Shown: positions 1-9,998 of the stretch, one piece after another
How positions within the stretch are numbered: position 1 is the stretch's first letter
How the letters are laid out: each line of letters begins with the position of its first letter
Position numbers and translations under genes: made by a program
Source: UBA10649 sp963749905
GTDB taxonomy: Bacteria; Actinomycetota; Actinomycetes; S36-B12
Length of the DNA: 64,000 bases
Assembly (NCBI GenBank): GCA_963749905.1
Contig: CAVVOF010000007.1
Span: 1 to 64,000 of the forward strand
Direction of reading: 5' to 3'
Notes under the pieces: generated by a model
Told to the model about the DNA's origin: nothing
Databases searched by the model: none
The model's input: the letters and a program-made list of their open reading frames with translations, nothing else

Positions 1-271
1 CGGCTCGAGGTTGATGGAGGTGTTGTTGCCGATGCGCACCTCATGACCCATCGAGGCGAGCATGTCGGTACCCATGAGCACGGTGCCGGCGAGGATCACC
101 ACCTCGATGTGGATGAGCGAATCGCGCTCGGACTCGGGCAGCGCCGGTTGCCCGGGGGATGTCGGCCATCCGCATGATCGCGTACGGCTCCGTGCCGAAG
201 ACGGATCCGTAGAAGCGGAACTGCTCCTCGGTCTGGCCCAGCGTGTTGAGGTAGATGCTCACGCGTGACAT
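1..271 (-). CDS. VOC/PhnB-like family protein, partial and frameshifted
   Basis: The N-terminus (MSRVSIYLNTLGQTEEQFRF..., about 39 residues) and then a second frame reading LPESERDSLIHIEV, LMGTDML and NNTSINLEP together match the PhnB-like branch of the vicinal-oxygen-chelate (glyoxalase/bleomycin resistance) superfamily, whose members have a STYLNF-type start and a VLMGTD motif. The two halves are in different frames; the break lies at about 150-158, in a run of C and G. The 3' end is beyond the window start. Start ATG at 271. The substrate cannot be inferred. The frameshift may be a sequencing error or real decay. Confidence 0.7.
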
Positions 272-520
272 GGCTGCCCGTTCTCTCGATCGACCCCCGC
301 AGCCGGACCCTAGGGTGCTGCGTGGGACCCGTCACGCCTTTCCCGCATACCTCGTATGCCGATAATGTGCATTATGACATTCCGCACTGTCAGGCTGCCC
401 GTGCCCGTCCCCTGTGCCTGAGAGCACCGACACGACGCCTCCCCCGGAACCACTCCGGCCAGGTTGGGTTGAGTTGAGCTGGAGTTGGACCCAGCCTCGA
501 CGCGCGCTCCGACAGTGATC
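272..520. other. Non-coding upstream region of the VOC gene
   Basis: No credible gene was found in this stretch. It carries two adjacent inverted repeats (345-375, listed separately). ACCCTAGGGT at 307-316 would give a TAGGGT -10 box in the minus direction for the VOC gene. The rest has no recognisable coding or RNA structure. Confidence 0.5.
345..375. promoter_or_regulatory. Two adjacent operator-like inverted repeats
   Basis: GCATAC-CTC-GTATGC (345-359) is followed after two bases by ATAATG-TG-CATTAT (362-375). Both have perfect 6-bp arms, and they lie about 75-105 bp upstream of the VOC start at 271, where a repressor or activator could act. The protein that binds is unknown. Confidence 0.4.
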
Positions 521-708
521 GGTCATCCGGTCTTGACCGGTTAGTCGACGCTATACCGGTCAAGTGCTTGCGAGTGCAAGCGGTCAACTGGTCAATTTCG
601 AACATGTGTGCGACATGACCGAACAGGCGTACGACAATTGGTCATCCGGACTGAGCACAATGGTCAGACCGGTCATCTGTTCGGTCATGGTGGTCAATTG
701 ACCGGTCA
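521..708. promoter_or_regulatory. Cluster of GGTCA/TGACC half-sites
   Basis: Ten GGTCA (521, 558, 582, 590, 640, 662, 671, 683, 692, 704) and three TGACC (534, 616, 699) copies lie within 188 bp, in the divergent region between the VOC gene and the gene at 752. One pair forms the perfect palindrome TGACCGGTCA (699-708). TGGTCAGACCGGTCA at 661-675 looks like a GntR/FadR-type operator (TGGTNNNACCA-like). The density suggests several binding sites for one regulator. The identity of the regulator is an inference only. Confidence 0.5.
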
Positions 709-739
709 GGTGCCAGTGAGCTGCTCGGCCGCGTGCGGC

Positions 740-751
740 TAGCGTTGCGCC
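740..751 (+). promoter_or_regulatory. Leaderless -10 box TAGCGT
   Basis: TAGCGT at 740-745 is followed by 6 nt and then the GTG at 752, with no Shine-Dalgarno. This spacing places the transcription start at or next to the start codon, the usual actinobacterial leaderless layout. Confidence 0.5.
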
Positions 752-1525
752 GTGGCAGTCGACGATCTGGGGAGCGTGGTCACTCCCCCGCGACCGGTCG
801 CCCGCGTGGTGAGCCTGGTGCCGTCGCTCACCGAGTCGGTCGCCAGCGTTCGTCCGGAGGCGCTGGTCGGGGCGACGGACTGGTGCACCCATCCCGCCGA
901 CCTCGCCTGTCGGCGGGTACGCGGCACCAAGAACCCGGACGTCGCGGCCATCGTCGATCTCGCCCCTGACCTGGTGATCGCGAACAAGGAGGAGAACCGC
1001 GAACTCGACGTGCGTCGGCTGCGCGCTGCCGGGGTTCCGGTCTGGGTGACCGACATCGAGTCGATCGAGGGCGCAGTGATGTCGCTGGAGCGGCTGTTCC
1101 GCGACGCACTGGACTGGCCGATTCCGGAGTGGGTCGCCCGGGCGCGGGAGGAGTGGGCCAAGGCCCCGTCCACGGGATCGGTGCGCGCCGTGGCACTGAT
1201 CTGGCGGGACCCGTGGATGGCCATCGGAGCCCCGACCTTCGCCGACGACCTGCTCAGCCGTATCGGTATCGAGAATCCGCTCCGCGAGGCCCCGGGCCGC
1301 TACCCGACTGTCACCCTGGCGGAGCTCCGCGACCTCGACCTCGATCTGGTGATCCTCCCCGACGAGCCGTACTCCTTCGGCCCGGAGGACGGGCCCGAAT
1401 GCTTCCCCGGGGTGCCGACGGCGCTCGTCAGCGGTCGTCTGCTGACCTGGTACGGACCGTCACTGGTACCGGCCCGCTCGGAGCTGGAGCGGGCGATCCG
1501 GCAGGCGCACAGCCCGAGCCGGTGA
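752..1525 (+). CDS. BtuF-like helical-backbone metal/cobalamin-binding protein
   Basis: This 257-residue protein has the BtuF/FepB-type periplasmic-binding fold: RVVSLVPSLTESV near the N-terminus, GATDWCTHP, the DLAPDLVIANKEENR segment, a central helix, then the second lobe with LVILPDEPYSFG. Unlike transported-vitamin receptors it has no signal peptide or lipobox and has no permease or ATPase gene nearby, so it is probably cytoplasmic; actinobacterial relatives are usually named helical backbone metal receptor. The ligand is unknown. The start is GTG 752, just after a leaderless promoter. Its 3' end overlaps the convergent feoC by 98 bp. It sits next to iron-uptake genes, but a functional link is an inference. 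Confidence 0.75.
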   Translation: MAVDDLGSVVTPPRPVARVVSLVPSLTESVASVRPEALVGATDWCTHPADLACRRVRGTKNPDVAAIVDLAPDLVIANKEENRELDVRRLRAAGVPVWVTDIESIEGAVMSLERLFRDALDWPIPEWVARAREEWAKAPSTGSVRAVALIWRDPWMAIGAPTFADDLLSRIGIENPLREAPGRYPTVTLAELRDLDLDLVILPDEPYSFGPEDGPECFPGVPTALVSGRLLTWYGPSLVPARSELERAIRQAHSPSR

Positions 1526-1721
1526 CGCTCCCACAGCCCGCGCAGCCACCGGTCGGGCAGGACGTGCGCAGCGCCGGGGTGGCCAGTCGCCCCATCCTCA
1601 GCAGGTGGTCGACGGCCGCGTCGACGACGTCCGGATCCAGTCCCGTGCGGATGACGATCTCCGGCCGCGTCGTGCACCCGGCCTCGACGGCAGCGGCGAC
1701 AGCCGACAGCGGCGCGCTCAC
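1428..1721 (-). CDS. feoC: FeoC-like small winged-helix protein with Cys-rich tail
   Basis: A 97-residue protein following feoB. It starts at GTG 1721, overlapping the feoB TGA as GTGA. The N-terminal half (SAVAAAVEAGCTTRPEIVIR...VDAAVDHLLRMGRL) is a short winged-helix of FeoC type. It is followed by CPTGGCAGC and a Ser/Pro/Gly-rich tail ending PVPVTVRTRSADDR. In characterised FeoC proteins a Cys cluster can bind Fe-S; the CPxGGCxGC here would suit that. It is translationally coupled to feoB. Its 3' end runs 98 bp into the opposite-strand gene ending at 1525, an unusually long convergent overlap for this genome. Confidence 0.7.
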   Translation of the reverse strand: MSAPLSAVAAAVEAGCTTRPEIVIRTGLDPDVVDAAVDHLLRMGRLATPALRTSCPTGGCAGCGSVTGSGCAPAGSPAPAPSGPVPVTVRTRSADDR

Positions 1722-3658
1722 AGCCGGGACCCGATCTGGAAGATCGCGACGGCCACCAGCCACGCCACCGAGAGCTGCAGCACGATGCCGAACCCCGTCC
1801 ACCGAGTGCCGATCTCCCGCCGCTGCGCCGCGAGCGTGGCCACGCACGGCGTGTACGCCAGCAGGAACACCAGGAAGGCCCACACGGCGGCGCCGGTGTG
1901 CCCGCCCGAGCTCTCCTCGAAGTCGGCCTTGACGTAGTCCCCGAGCGTGCCGGGCTGCTCCGGCGTGCCCGGCTCCTCGGCGGAGTACGTCTGCGCCCAG
2001 GAGGAGATCACCGCCTCCTTGGCCACGAACCCGACCATGAGCGCGCTCGTCGTCTCCCAGGTGCCGAAGCCGGCGGGCGCGAACACCGGAGCGACCGCCT
2101 CGGCCGTGGCCGCGTACACGCTGTCCTGGACGGGCACCTCGCCGAACCCGTAGCCGGGGACGGCCGGAACGGCCTGAAGGAACCACACGACCGCGACGGT
2201 GGCCACGATGATGCCGCTGGCGGTGCGCAGGAAGCCGCTCAGCCGCAGCCACATGACGGACACGGTCAGGCGCAGCGTGGGCCGCTGGTAGGGCGGCAGG
2301 TCGATGACCAGGGGCTCCGAGCCCATCGTGCGCCACAGCGTGCCACGCAGGAGCAGACCGACGACCACCACGAACACGATGCTGATCAGGTACAGCAGGA
2401 AGACGACAGTGCCGGCCTGGTCGGGGAAGAAGATGGATGCCACCAGCACGTAGACCGTCAGCCGGGCGCTGCACGAGGTGAACGGGACCAGCAGGGCCGT
2501 CAGGATGCGCTGGCGCGCGTGCGGCAGGATCCGGGTCGCGGCGATCGCCGGGACGTTGCAGCCGAAGCCCACGATCAGCGGGAGGAACGCGCGCCCCGGC
2601 AGGCCGATCGCGCGCATCAGCCGATCCGTGACCACCGCGGCTCGGGCCAGGTAGCCGGAGTCCTCCAGCAGGGCCAGCAGCGCGAACATGATGGCCATGA
2701 GCGGCACGAAGGTCAGCAGCATCCCGACGCCGGCGATCAGTCCATCGACCACCAGCCCCTGCACCCACGTGTCCGCCAGGCCCAAGGCCGAAAGCACCGC
2801 CACCGCAACCGTTGTCACCGGCCCGGTGAAGAACCAGTCCAGCGCATCCTGGAGTGGCGCAGCGACGGTCGTGGTGAGCTGGAACACGGCCCACATCGCC
2901 GCCAGGAAGGTCAGCGGGCCGAGGACCGGAGACAGGGCGACGCGGTCAAGCCGGTCCGACCATCTCATCCGTCGAGGCGCCGTGCGGGTGACCGCAGCGT
3001 CGACCACCGCGTCGATCCACGCGAAGCGCGCGTCCGCCTCGGCCATCGCGTCGGCGGGATCCACGACGTCCGGCGGCGGCAACGGGACGGGCGGCTCGGC
3101 CGCCATGGCGGTGTCGAGGGCGGCCATCAGGTCGGCGCGACCGCGCCGATGGCGTGGATCGATCAGCACGGCGGGCACGCCGATCGCGTGCTGCAGGGCG
3201 ACCACATCCACGTCGATGCCGTGCTGCTCGGCGATGTCCGCCATCGTCAGCGCGAGCACGACCCGCTGGTCCGTCTCCCGCAGCTGGCGGACGAGATACA
3301 GGGACCGCGCGAGCCGCGTGGCGTCGCCGACCACGATGACGACCTCCGGCCGCTCGTCGGCCGGCACGTCCACCAGCAGGGCACGGGTCAGCGCCTCGTC
3401 GGGCGAGAGCGGGTCGAGGCTGTAGGCACCCGGCAGGTCGACGACGTCCCATCGGCGTGCGCCGTCCTCCAGCAGGCCGCGACCGACCTCGACCGTCGTG
3501 CCCGGCCAGTTGCCGACGTCGCGGCGCGCGCCGGTCAAGCGGTTGAACAGCGTGGACTTGCCCACGTTGGGGGCACCCGCCAGCGCGACGACGGGCGTGC
3601 CGGGCGGCGCCGCCACTCCCCCGGCGTCGCTGTGGCAGGACGGGACGCTCTCAGCCAC
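1718..3658 (-). CDS. feoB: Ferrous iron transporter FeoB
   Basis: A 646-residue inner-membrane Fe(II) transporter. The N-terminal G domain shows G1 GAPNVGKST, G3 DLPG (VVDLPGAYSL) and a GDI-like helical linker. The C-terminal membrane part has two Gate motifs around the conserved segments GFGCNVPAIAATR and FTSCSARLTVYV, each with the FeoB cysteine. The G4 position reads TMAD where the usual motif is NxxD, so guanine-base recognition may be relaxed. The start is GTG 3658, eight bases inside feoA, consistent with translational coupling. The iron box upstream of feoA probably represses the whole feoABC unit when iron is plentiful. Confidence 0.95.
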   Translation of the reverse strand: MAESVPSCHSDAGGVAAPPGTPVVALAGAPNVGKSTLFNRLTGARRDVGNWPGTTVEVGRGLLEDGARRWDVVDLPGAYSLDPLSPDEALTRALLVDVPADERPEVVIVVGDATRLARSLYLVRQLRETDQRVVLALTMADIAEQHGIDVDVVALQHAIGVPAVLIDPRHRRGRADLMAALDTAMAAEPPVPLPPPDVVDPADAMAEADARFAWIDAVVDAAVTRTAPRRMRWSDRLDRVALSPVLGPLTFLAAMWAVFQLTTTVAAPLQDALDWFFTGPVTTVAVAVLSALGLADTWVQGLVVDGLIAGVGMLLTFVPLMAIMFALLALLEDSGYLARAAVVTDRLMRAIGLPGRAFLPLIVGFGCNVPAIAATRILPHARQRILTALLVPFTSCSARLTVYVLVASIFFPDQAGTVVFLLYLISIVFVVVVGLLLRGTLWRTMGSEPLVIDLPPYQRPTLRLTVSVMWLRLSGFLRTASGIIVATVAVVWFLQAVPAVPGYGFGEVPVQDSVYAATAEAVAPVFAPAGFGTWETTSALMVGFVAKEAVISSWAQTYSAEEPGTPEQPGTLGDYVKADFEESSGGHTGAAVWAFLVFLLAYTPCVATLAAQRREIGTRWTGFGIVLQLSVAWLVAVAIFQIGSRL

Positions 3659-3887
3659 CGGGGTACTCCGTGATCGGCAGGAGCCGCGCGGTACGGGCAT
3701 CGACCGCGATCCGCGAGCCGTGCACGGCCAGCACGCGGGCGCCACCGACGCCGCGCTGCGCCAGCGTCACCTGCTCCCCCGGACGCATGCCCATCTCCGC
3801 CAGCCGCATCCGCTGCCCCGGATCCAGTTGAGGTTCACCGAGCACTGCGGTCTCCCCCACCGAGAGGTCGAGGACGGTGCGCGCCAC
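3651..3887 (-). CDS. feoA: FeoA, SH3-like partner of FeoB
   Basis: A 78-residue cytosolic protein with the FeoA SH3-like fold: GETAVLGEP, the RMRLAEMGMRPGEQVTL core (family signature RRLxxMGhxpGxxh) and a GSRIAVDARTARLL ending. FeoA proteins bind FeoB and stimulate ferrous iron uptake. It is the first gene of feoABC, overlapping feoB by 8 bp. Upstream lie an iron box (3910-3923) and, behind it, a strong hairpin that ends the preceding gene. Confidence 0.92.
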   Translation of the reverse strand: MARTVLDLSVGETAVLGEPQLDPGQRMRLAEMGMRPGEQVTLAQRGVGGARVLAVHGSRIAVDARTARLLPITEYPGG

Positions 3888-3909
3888 ATTCGGACGGTAA
3901 CAGATGTAG

Positions 3910-3923
3910 TTAGGTGAGCCTAA
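3910..3923. promoter_or_regulatory. DtxR/IdeR-type iron box upstream of feoA
   Basis: TTAGG-TGAG-CCTAA is a perfect inverted repeat and matches the core of the DtxR/IdeR operator (consensus TTAGGTTAGGCTAACCTAA). It lies 23 bp upstream of the feoA start, where a bound iron-loaded repressor would block transcription. No dtxR gene is in this window. Confidence 0.75.
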
Positions 3924-3926
3924 GTA

Positions 3927-3962
3927 CGAAAGTCCCGTCTCCTGGCGGAGACGGGACTTTCG
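3927..3962 (-). terminator. Hairpin terminator behind the SHOCT gene
   Basis: Perfect 15-bp arms (3927-3941 and 3948-3962) enclose a 6-nt loop. The hairpin sits 30 bp beyond the stop of the gene at 3993-4382 and just upstream of the feo iron box, so it insulates feo. There is only a short T run inside the stem; termination is inferred from structure. Confidence 0.75.
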
Positions 3963-3992
3963 TGACGTGCGAGGAGTGCTGCAGCACTCCGA

Positions 3993-4382
3993 CTAGGACG
4001 CGAGCGCCTTCGCCTTGAGCTTGTCGAACTCGGCCTGGTCGATGGTGCCGTTGTCGAGCAGAGCCTTCGCCGAAGCGATCTGGTCGGCGGCGGACTGGCC
4101 GGATCCGGCGACCGACTGGATGTACGCCTTCTGGGCGGCCTCGGCCTCCTTGAACTGCTTCTGCCGCCGCTCGGCCATGCTGCCGCCGCGGGCGATCAGG
4201 TACACCAGTGTCGTGATCGGCGGCAGGAGGATCAGGAAGATGATCCAGACCGCCTTGGCGCCGCCGCCCATGGTGTGGTCGCTGAACAGGTCGGTCAGGA
4301 CCATGAACCACACGAAGAAGAACATGACGAAGATGAAGATCCAGAGCATCTGGATGATGAACGTGCCGAAATCGCCGGACAT
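3993..4382 (-). CDS. Small membrane protein with PLDc_N and SHOCT domains
   Basis: A 129-residue protein. After MSGDFGTF come two strongly hydrophobic helices (about residues 6-30 and 44-65) of the phospholipase-D-nuclease N-terminal (PLDc_N) type, a short charged coiled stretch AERRQKQFKEAEAAQKAY, and a C-terminal SHOCT motif (QIASAKALLDNGTIDQAEFDKLKAKAL). Such proteins are common actinobacterial membrane proteins of unknown function; SHOCT domains are thought to mediate oligomerisation. The ATG at 4382 was chosen because GAGAGG precedes it and the membrane helix follows at once; an upstream in-frame ATG at 4424 adds no conserved sequence. It is a single transcription unit ending at the hairpin. 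Confidence 0.8.
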   Translation of the reverse strand: MSGDFGTFIIQMLWIFIFVMFFFVWFMVLTDLFSDHTMGGGAKAVWIIFLILLPPITTLVYLIARGGSMAERRQKQFKEAEAAQKAYIQSVAGSGQSAADQIASAKALLDNGTIDQAEFDKLKAKALAS

Positions 4383-4446
4383 TGGTGCCTCTCGTGACAA
4401 GTGGTGGGGCGACGCGCCCCTCAACGCCGAACATTAGCGCAAGCGG

Positions 4447-4859
4447 TTACACCTGCAAATGCACGCGATATCCCATGTCCGCAAGCCGTTCGAGCACGCT
4501 CGCATCGTCGTCCACGACGACCGCGACCTCGTCTGGGCGCCCGATGCCCACGATGAGCTCGGCCTTCACCAGAGACGCCGGTCGGTGGTCCGCATCGGGC
4601 CGCAGCACCAGCCGGTCCACAACCAGGTCATGCGCTGACAGCCACGCCCGCGTGTCCGCCCGCGTGCGCTCGGGGCGACCCGACAGCAGGACGATCACGT
4701 GCTCGCGGCCCAGGTCCTCGAGCAGGGCCCGGCCCGCCGGCAGCACGGGGTCGCCCGCCACCGCGCCGAAGAAGCCGTCCCAGTCCTTGGGCCGCTGGCG
4801 GACGAAGTGCTCCCGGTGGGTGGCATCGGCGAGCACGCCGTCGATGTCGACGACCGCGA

Positions 4860-4863
<4 letters not shown>
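4447..4863 (-). CDS. HAD-type phosphatase (polynucleotide kinase 3'-phosphatase-like)
   Basis: 138 residues. The N-terminus VIAVVDIDGVLAD has the HAD motif I DxDG, LLSGRPERTR provides motif II Ser plus the basic cap residues seen in PseT/Pnkp-type phosphatases, K (residues near 103) is motif III and VVVDDDASVLERL is motif IV. The start is GTG 4863, overlapping the gcvP stop as GTGA, so it is coupled to gcvP. Its substrate is unknown; the closest well-known fold neighbours remove 3'-phosphates from nucleic acids, but small HADs are often housekeeping phosphatases. Linkage to glycine cleavage may be operon sharing only. Confidence 0.75.
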
Positions 4864-7736
<2,873 letters not shown>

Positions 7737-7804
7737 GGCAACCTCGTCGGTCCTGGTATGCCGGCGGCATACGGGGGCGACGGCCACGGGCGTGACCGTC
7801 GTTC

Positions 7805-7986
7805 CCCCTCTGTTGCCCACGCTCGCGCGTGACCTGAGAGCTTCACCGGGCGTGCCCGGCTTTCACCGTCGGTGGGGACCGAGGTCCCACTTTCCAGAGG
7901 TGCCTCTCCCGAGCGGTCCGGATGCCTGAGAGGTTGTCGGGGAGATTGCTCCTTCGGCGCCTGGGGGTCCAGGTCTCTCCCGCCCG
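7805..7986 (-). ncRNA. Tandem glycine riboswitch (gcvT motif)
   Basis: Reading the minus strand from 7986: GGGAGAGACC, GCCGAAGGAGCAA, CAACCTCTCAGGCA and GACCGC make the first aptamer. GGGAGAGGC, CTGGAAAGTGGG, ACGGTGAAAGCC and GTGAAGCTCTCAGGT make the second, followed by a GGGCAACAGAGGGGGAAC tail. These are the conserved blocks of two consecutive glycine aptamers. The element ends about 70 bp before the gcvP start. Such tandem riboswitches usually turn on glycine cleavage genes when glycine is high. The exact boundaries are approximate. Confidence 0.93.
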
Positions 7987-8021
7987 GGATCAGTCAGCGC
8001 CGCAATGCTAGCCGGTTTCGG

Positions 8022-8618
8022 CTAGGACGCAGAACGGCGCGCTCGTCGGGCCGCCAGCTCGTCGTGGGCCGCCGGACCGGGGACGACGCCGCCCTCGGGC
8101 TTCTCCCCCGGCAGGCTCGCCAGGGTGCCCTCGACCTCGCGCCAGACGCTGCCCACGGCGATGCCGAAGACGCCCTGCCCGCCACGCACCAGGTCGACGA
8201 CCTCGTCGGCGCTGCGGCACTCGTAGATGCTCGCGCCGTCGCTCATGATCGTCAGGCTCGCCAGATCCTCGCCCGTGCGCTCTGCCAGGTGATCGACGGC
8301 GGCGCGGATGTTCGGCAGCGAGACGCCGGTGTCGATCAGCCGCTTGACGATGCGCAGTACCAGGATGTCGCGGAAGCCGTAGAGGCGCTGGGTGCCGGAG
8401 CCGGACGCACCACGGACCGACGGCGTCACCAGGCCGGTGCGCGCCCAGTAGTCCAGCTGGCGGTAGGTGATCCCCGCGGCGGAGCAGGCCACCGGACCGC
8501 GGTAGCCGATGTCGGTGGGCAGCGGCCGCAACGTCGCGTCGTCGAACAGCACACCCTGCGATTGGGCCTGGAGCAGGGCTGCGTCGGTGGTGTCGACGTC
8601 CACGCCGGTCGGTGTCAC
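8022..8618 (-). CDS. MerR-family transcriptional regulator
   Basis: 198 residues. A MerR-type winged helix lies at about residues 37-105: ITYRQLDYWARTGLVTPSVR, then TQRLYGFRDILVLRIVKRLIDTGVSLPNI. The C-terminal part has no metal-binding cysteines, so it is not a metal sensor. Position and length fit the second MerR gene of the conserved actinobacterial cluster gcvH-garA-ftsR-nuclease-merR-gcvP (the Rv1830-like gene in M. tuberculosis). The start is GTG 8618 with AGGAGGAAC close upstream. Target genes are not known from the sequence; its location just upstream of the gcvP riboswitch is suggestive only. Confidence 0.85.
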   Translation of the reverse strand: MTPTGVDVDTTDAALLQAQSQGVLFDDATLRPLPTDIGYRGPVACSAAGITYRQLDYWARTGLVTPSVRGASGSGTQRLYGFRDILVLRIVKRLIDTGVSLPNIRAAVDHLAERTGEDLASLTIMSDGASIYECRSADEVVDLVRGGQGVFGIAVGSVWREVEGTLASLPGEKPEGGVVPGPAAHDELAARRARRSAS

Positions 8619-8773
8619 TGTTCCTCCTCGATGCTGCTGGAGCCGACGTTAGGGACGTGCCGGGGGGCGGTCAAACGTGGCCGTCGGCGTGTCGGAGGGC
8701 AAAGTCTCAACCTCATGCTGAGGTTGCACCGACCCGTTCTCCCGACACATGTGCCACCCGGTGGGACGGCCGA

Positions 8774-9247
8774 TCACCCGAAGTCCTCGGGCGAGACCTG
8801 GTCGAGGAACTCGCGGAACTTCTCGACCTGATCCTCGTCCTGTGCCGGCTCCTCGTCGGGGATCTCGATACCCGCAGCGTCCAGCACCTCTTCGGCGCCA
8901 CGAATCGGCGCATCGACGCGCAGGGCCAGGGCGATCGCGTCCGACGGTCGGGCACTGACCTCGACCCCGCTGCTCAGCGAGATGACCGCGTAGAACACGC
9001 CGTCCTCGAGGGCGGTGATGCGCACCTCCTGGACGGTCACGCCCAGGGCGCCGAGGATGTCGCGGAGCAGGTCATGGGTGAGCGGTCGCGGCGGGACGAC
9101 CCCCTGCTGTGCATAGGCGATGGCGGCCGCTTCCGCCGCCCCGACCCAGATCGGCAGGTACCGGCCGCTCACCGGCTCGCGAAGCAGCACGATCGGGTTG
9201 TTCGAGGGCATCTCGACCCGGACTCCGACGACCTCAAGATCCTGCAC
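8774..9247 (-). CDS. Bifunctional nuclease domain (DUF151) protein
   Basis: 157 residues of the BFN/DUF151 family: VGVRVEMPSNNPIVLLRE, YLPIWVGAAEAAAIA, RPLTHDLL and a SARPSDAIALALRVDAPI motif are all hallmark segments. Plant and archaeal members have nuclease activity, but the role in actinomycetes is open. It begins with GTG 9247, exactly 6 nt after a TACCCT box, so it is probably a leaderless internal transcription start within the gcvH-garA-ftsR cluster. An acidic tail (DEEPAQDEDQVEKF) ends the protein. Confidence 0.88.
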   Translation of the reverse strand: MQDLEVVGVRVEMPSNNPIVLLREPVSGRYLPIWVGAAEAAAIAYAQQGVVPPRPLTHDLLRDILGALGVTVQEVRITALEDGVFYAVISLSSGVEVSARPSDAIALALRVDAPIRGAEEVLDAAGIEIPDEEPAQDEDQVEKFREFLDQVSPEDFG

Positions 9248-9259
9248 ACCGTCAGGGTA
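9248..9259 (-). promoter_or_regulatory. Leaderless -10 box TACCCT
   Basis: On the minus strand TACCCT (9259-9254) is followed by 6 nt and the GTG at 9247. It has the same box-to-start spacing as at 752, 20920, 33726, 35393, 37361, 56104 and 61675. Confidence 0.5.
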
Positions 9260-9275
9260 ACCCCACGGGGAGCTG

Positions 9276-9998
9276 CTAGGCGCGGCCCCCGCGAATCAGT
9301 TCGGCCCGGAGCAGCGTGGCGTGCAGCTGGACCAGGAGCGAGGCCAGGTCGCGCACCACCTCCTGCTCCCGCGCGCGGCCGTCCCGGTCGCGTGGGTTGG
9401 AGTACGGAGTGGCCATCTGCTCGACCATGCCGTACTCCCGGTCGGTGACCACGCGGAACGTCTTCAGGTGCCTGGGCTCGACGCCGTAGGCCGACAGTCG
9501 GGCCACCACGCTCATGACCGCGAGGGCGTCCTCGTCGTAGTGCCCGGCCGCCGCGGCCCAGACCAGTCCGAGCTGCTCCATCTGCGCGATGAACGACTCG
9601 TCGAGACCGCACGCGTCGGCGAGCTCCTCGCGAGTCATCCGGACGCGGCCGGCGCCAGGCCGGAAGTCCTCGGGCCGCAGACCGGAACCCGCGACCGGCG
9701 CCTCGCCCCCGCCGTCGCCGGGCATGGTGCCGGAGTCCAGTGACTCCCGGATCACCTTCAGCGGCAGGTACTGGTCGCGCTGCATGGTGAGGACGGCACG
9801 CAGCCGCTCGATCTCGTGCTGGCCGAAGCGGCGGTAGCCGGACGACGTGCGCTCCGGCGTGATCAGCCCCTCCGCCTCGAGGAAGCGGATCTTGCTGATC
9901 GTCACGTCCGGGAACTCGCGCTTCAGCAGGGAGAGCACCTCACCGATGCTGATCGTGCCGGACACGGCGGCGCGAGACTCGCCGATCCGCTCGCTCAT
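9276..9998 (-). CDS. ftsR: MerR-family cell-division regulator FtsR-like
   Basis: 240 residues. The N-terminal MerR domain reads ISIGEVLSLLKREFPDVTIS, KIRFLEAEGLI, RTSSGYRRFGQHEIERLRAV and ends with the Q-R-D-QYLPLKVIRE helix. The C-terminal half (EELADACGLDESFIAQMEQLG, then YDEDALAVMSVVARLSAYG) matches the FtsR/Rv1828 family, which activates ftsZ in Corynebacterium. The ATG at 9998 overlaps the garA stop (ATGA), so garA and ftsR are coupled. A longer in-frame upstream extension lies inside garA and has no family similarity. Confidence 0.88.
   Translation of the reverse strand: MSERIGESRAAVSGTISIGEVLSLLKREFPDVTISKIRFLEAEGLITPERTSSGYRRFGQHEIERLRAVLTMQRDQYLPLKVIRESLDSGTMPGDGGGEAPVAGSGLRPEDFRPGAGRVRMTREELADACGLDESFIAQMEQLGLVWAAAAGHYDEDALAVMSVVARLSAYGVEPRHLKTFRVVTDREYGMVEQMATPYSNPRDRDGRAREQEVVRDLASLLVQLHATLLRAELIRGGRA

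Noticed and set aside
395..440. Glycine-riboswitch-like fragment (CTCTCAGGCA on minus strand) before the VOC gene
   Set aside because: Only one short block resembles the aptamer; the GCCGAAGG and other conserved elements are absent. The real riboswitch is at 7805-7986.
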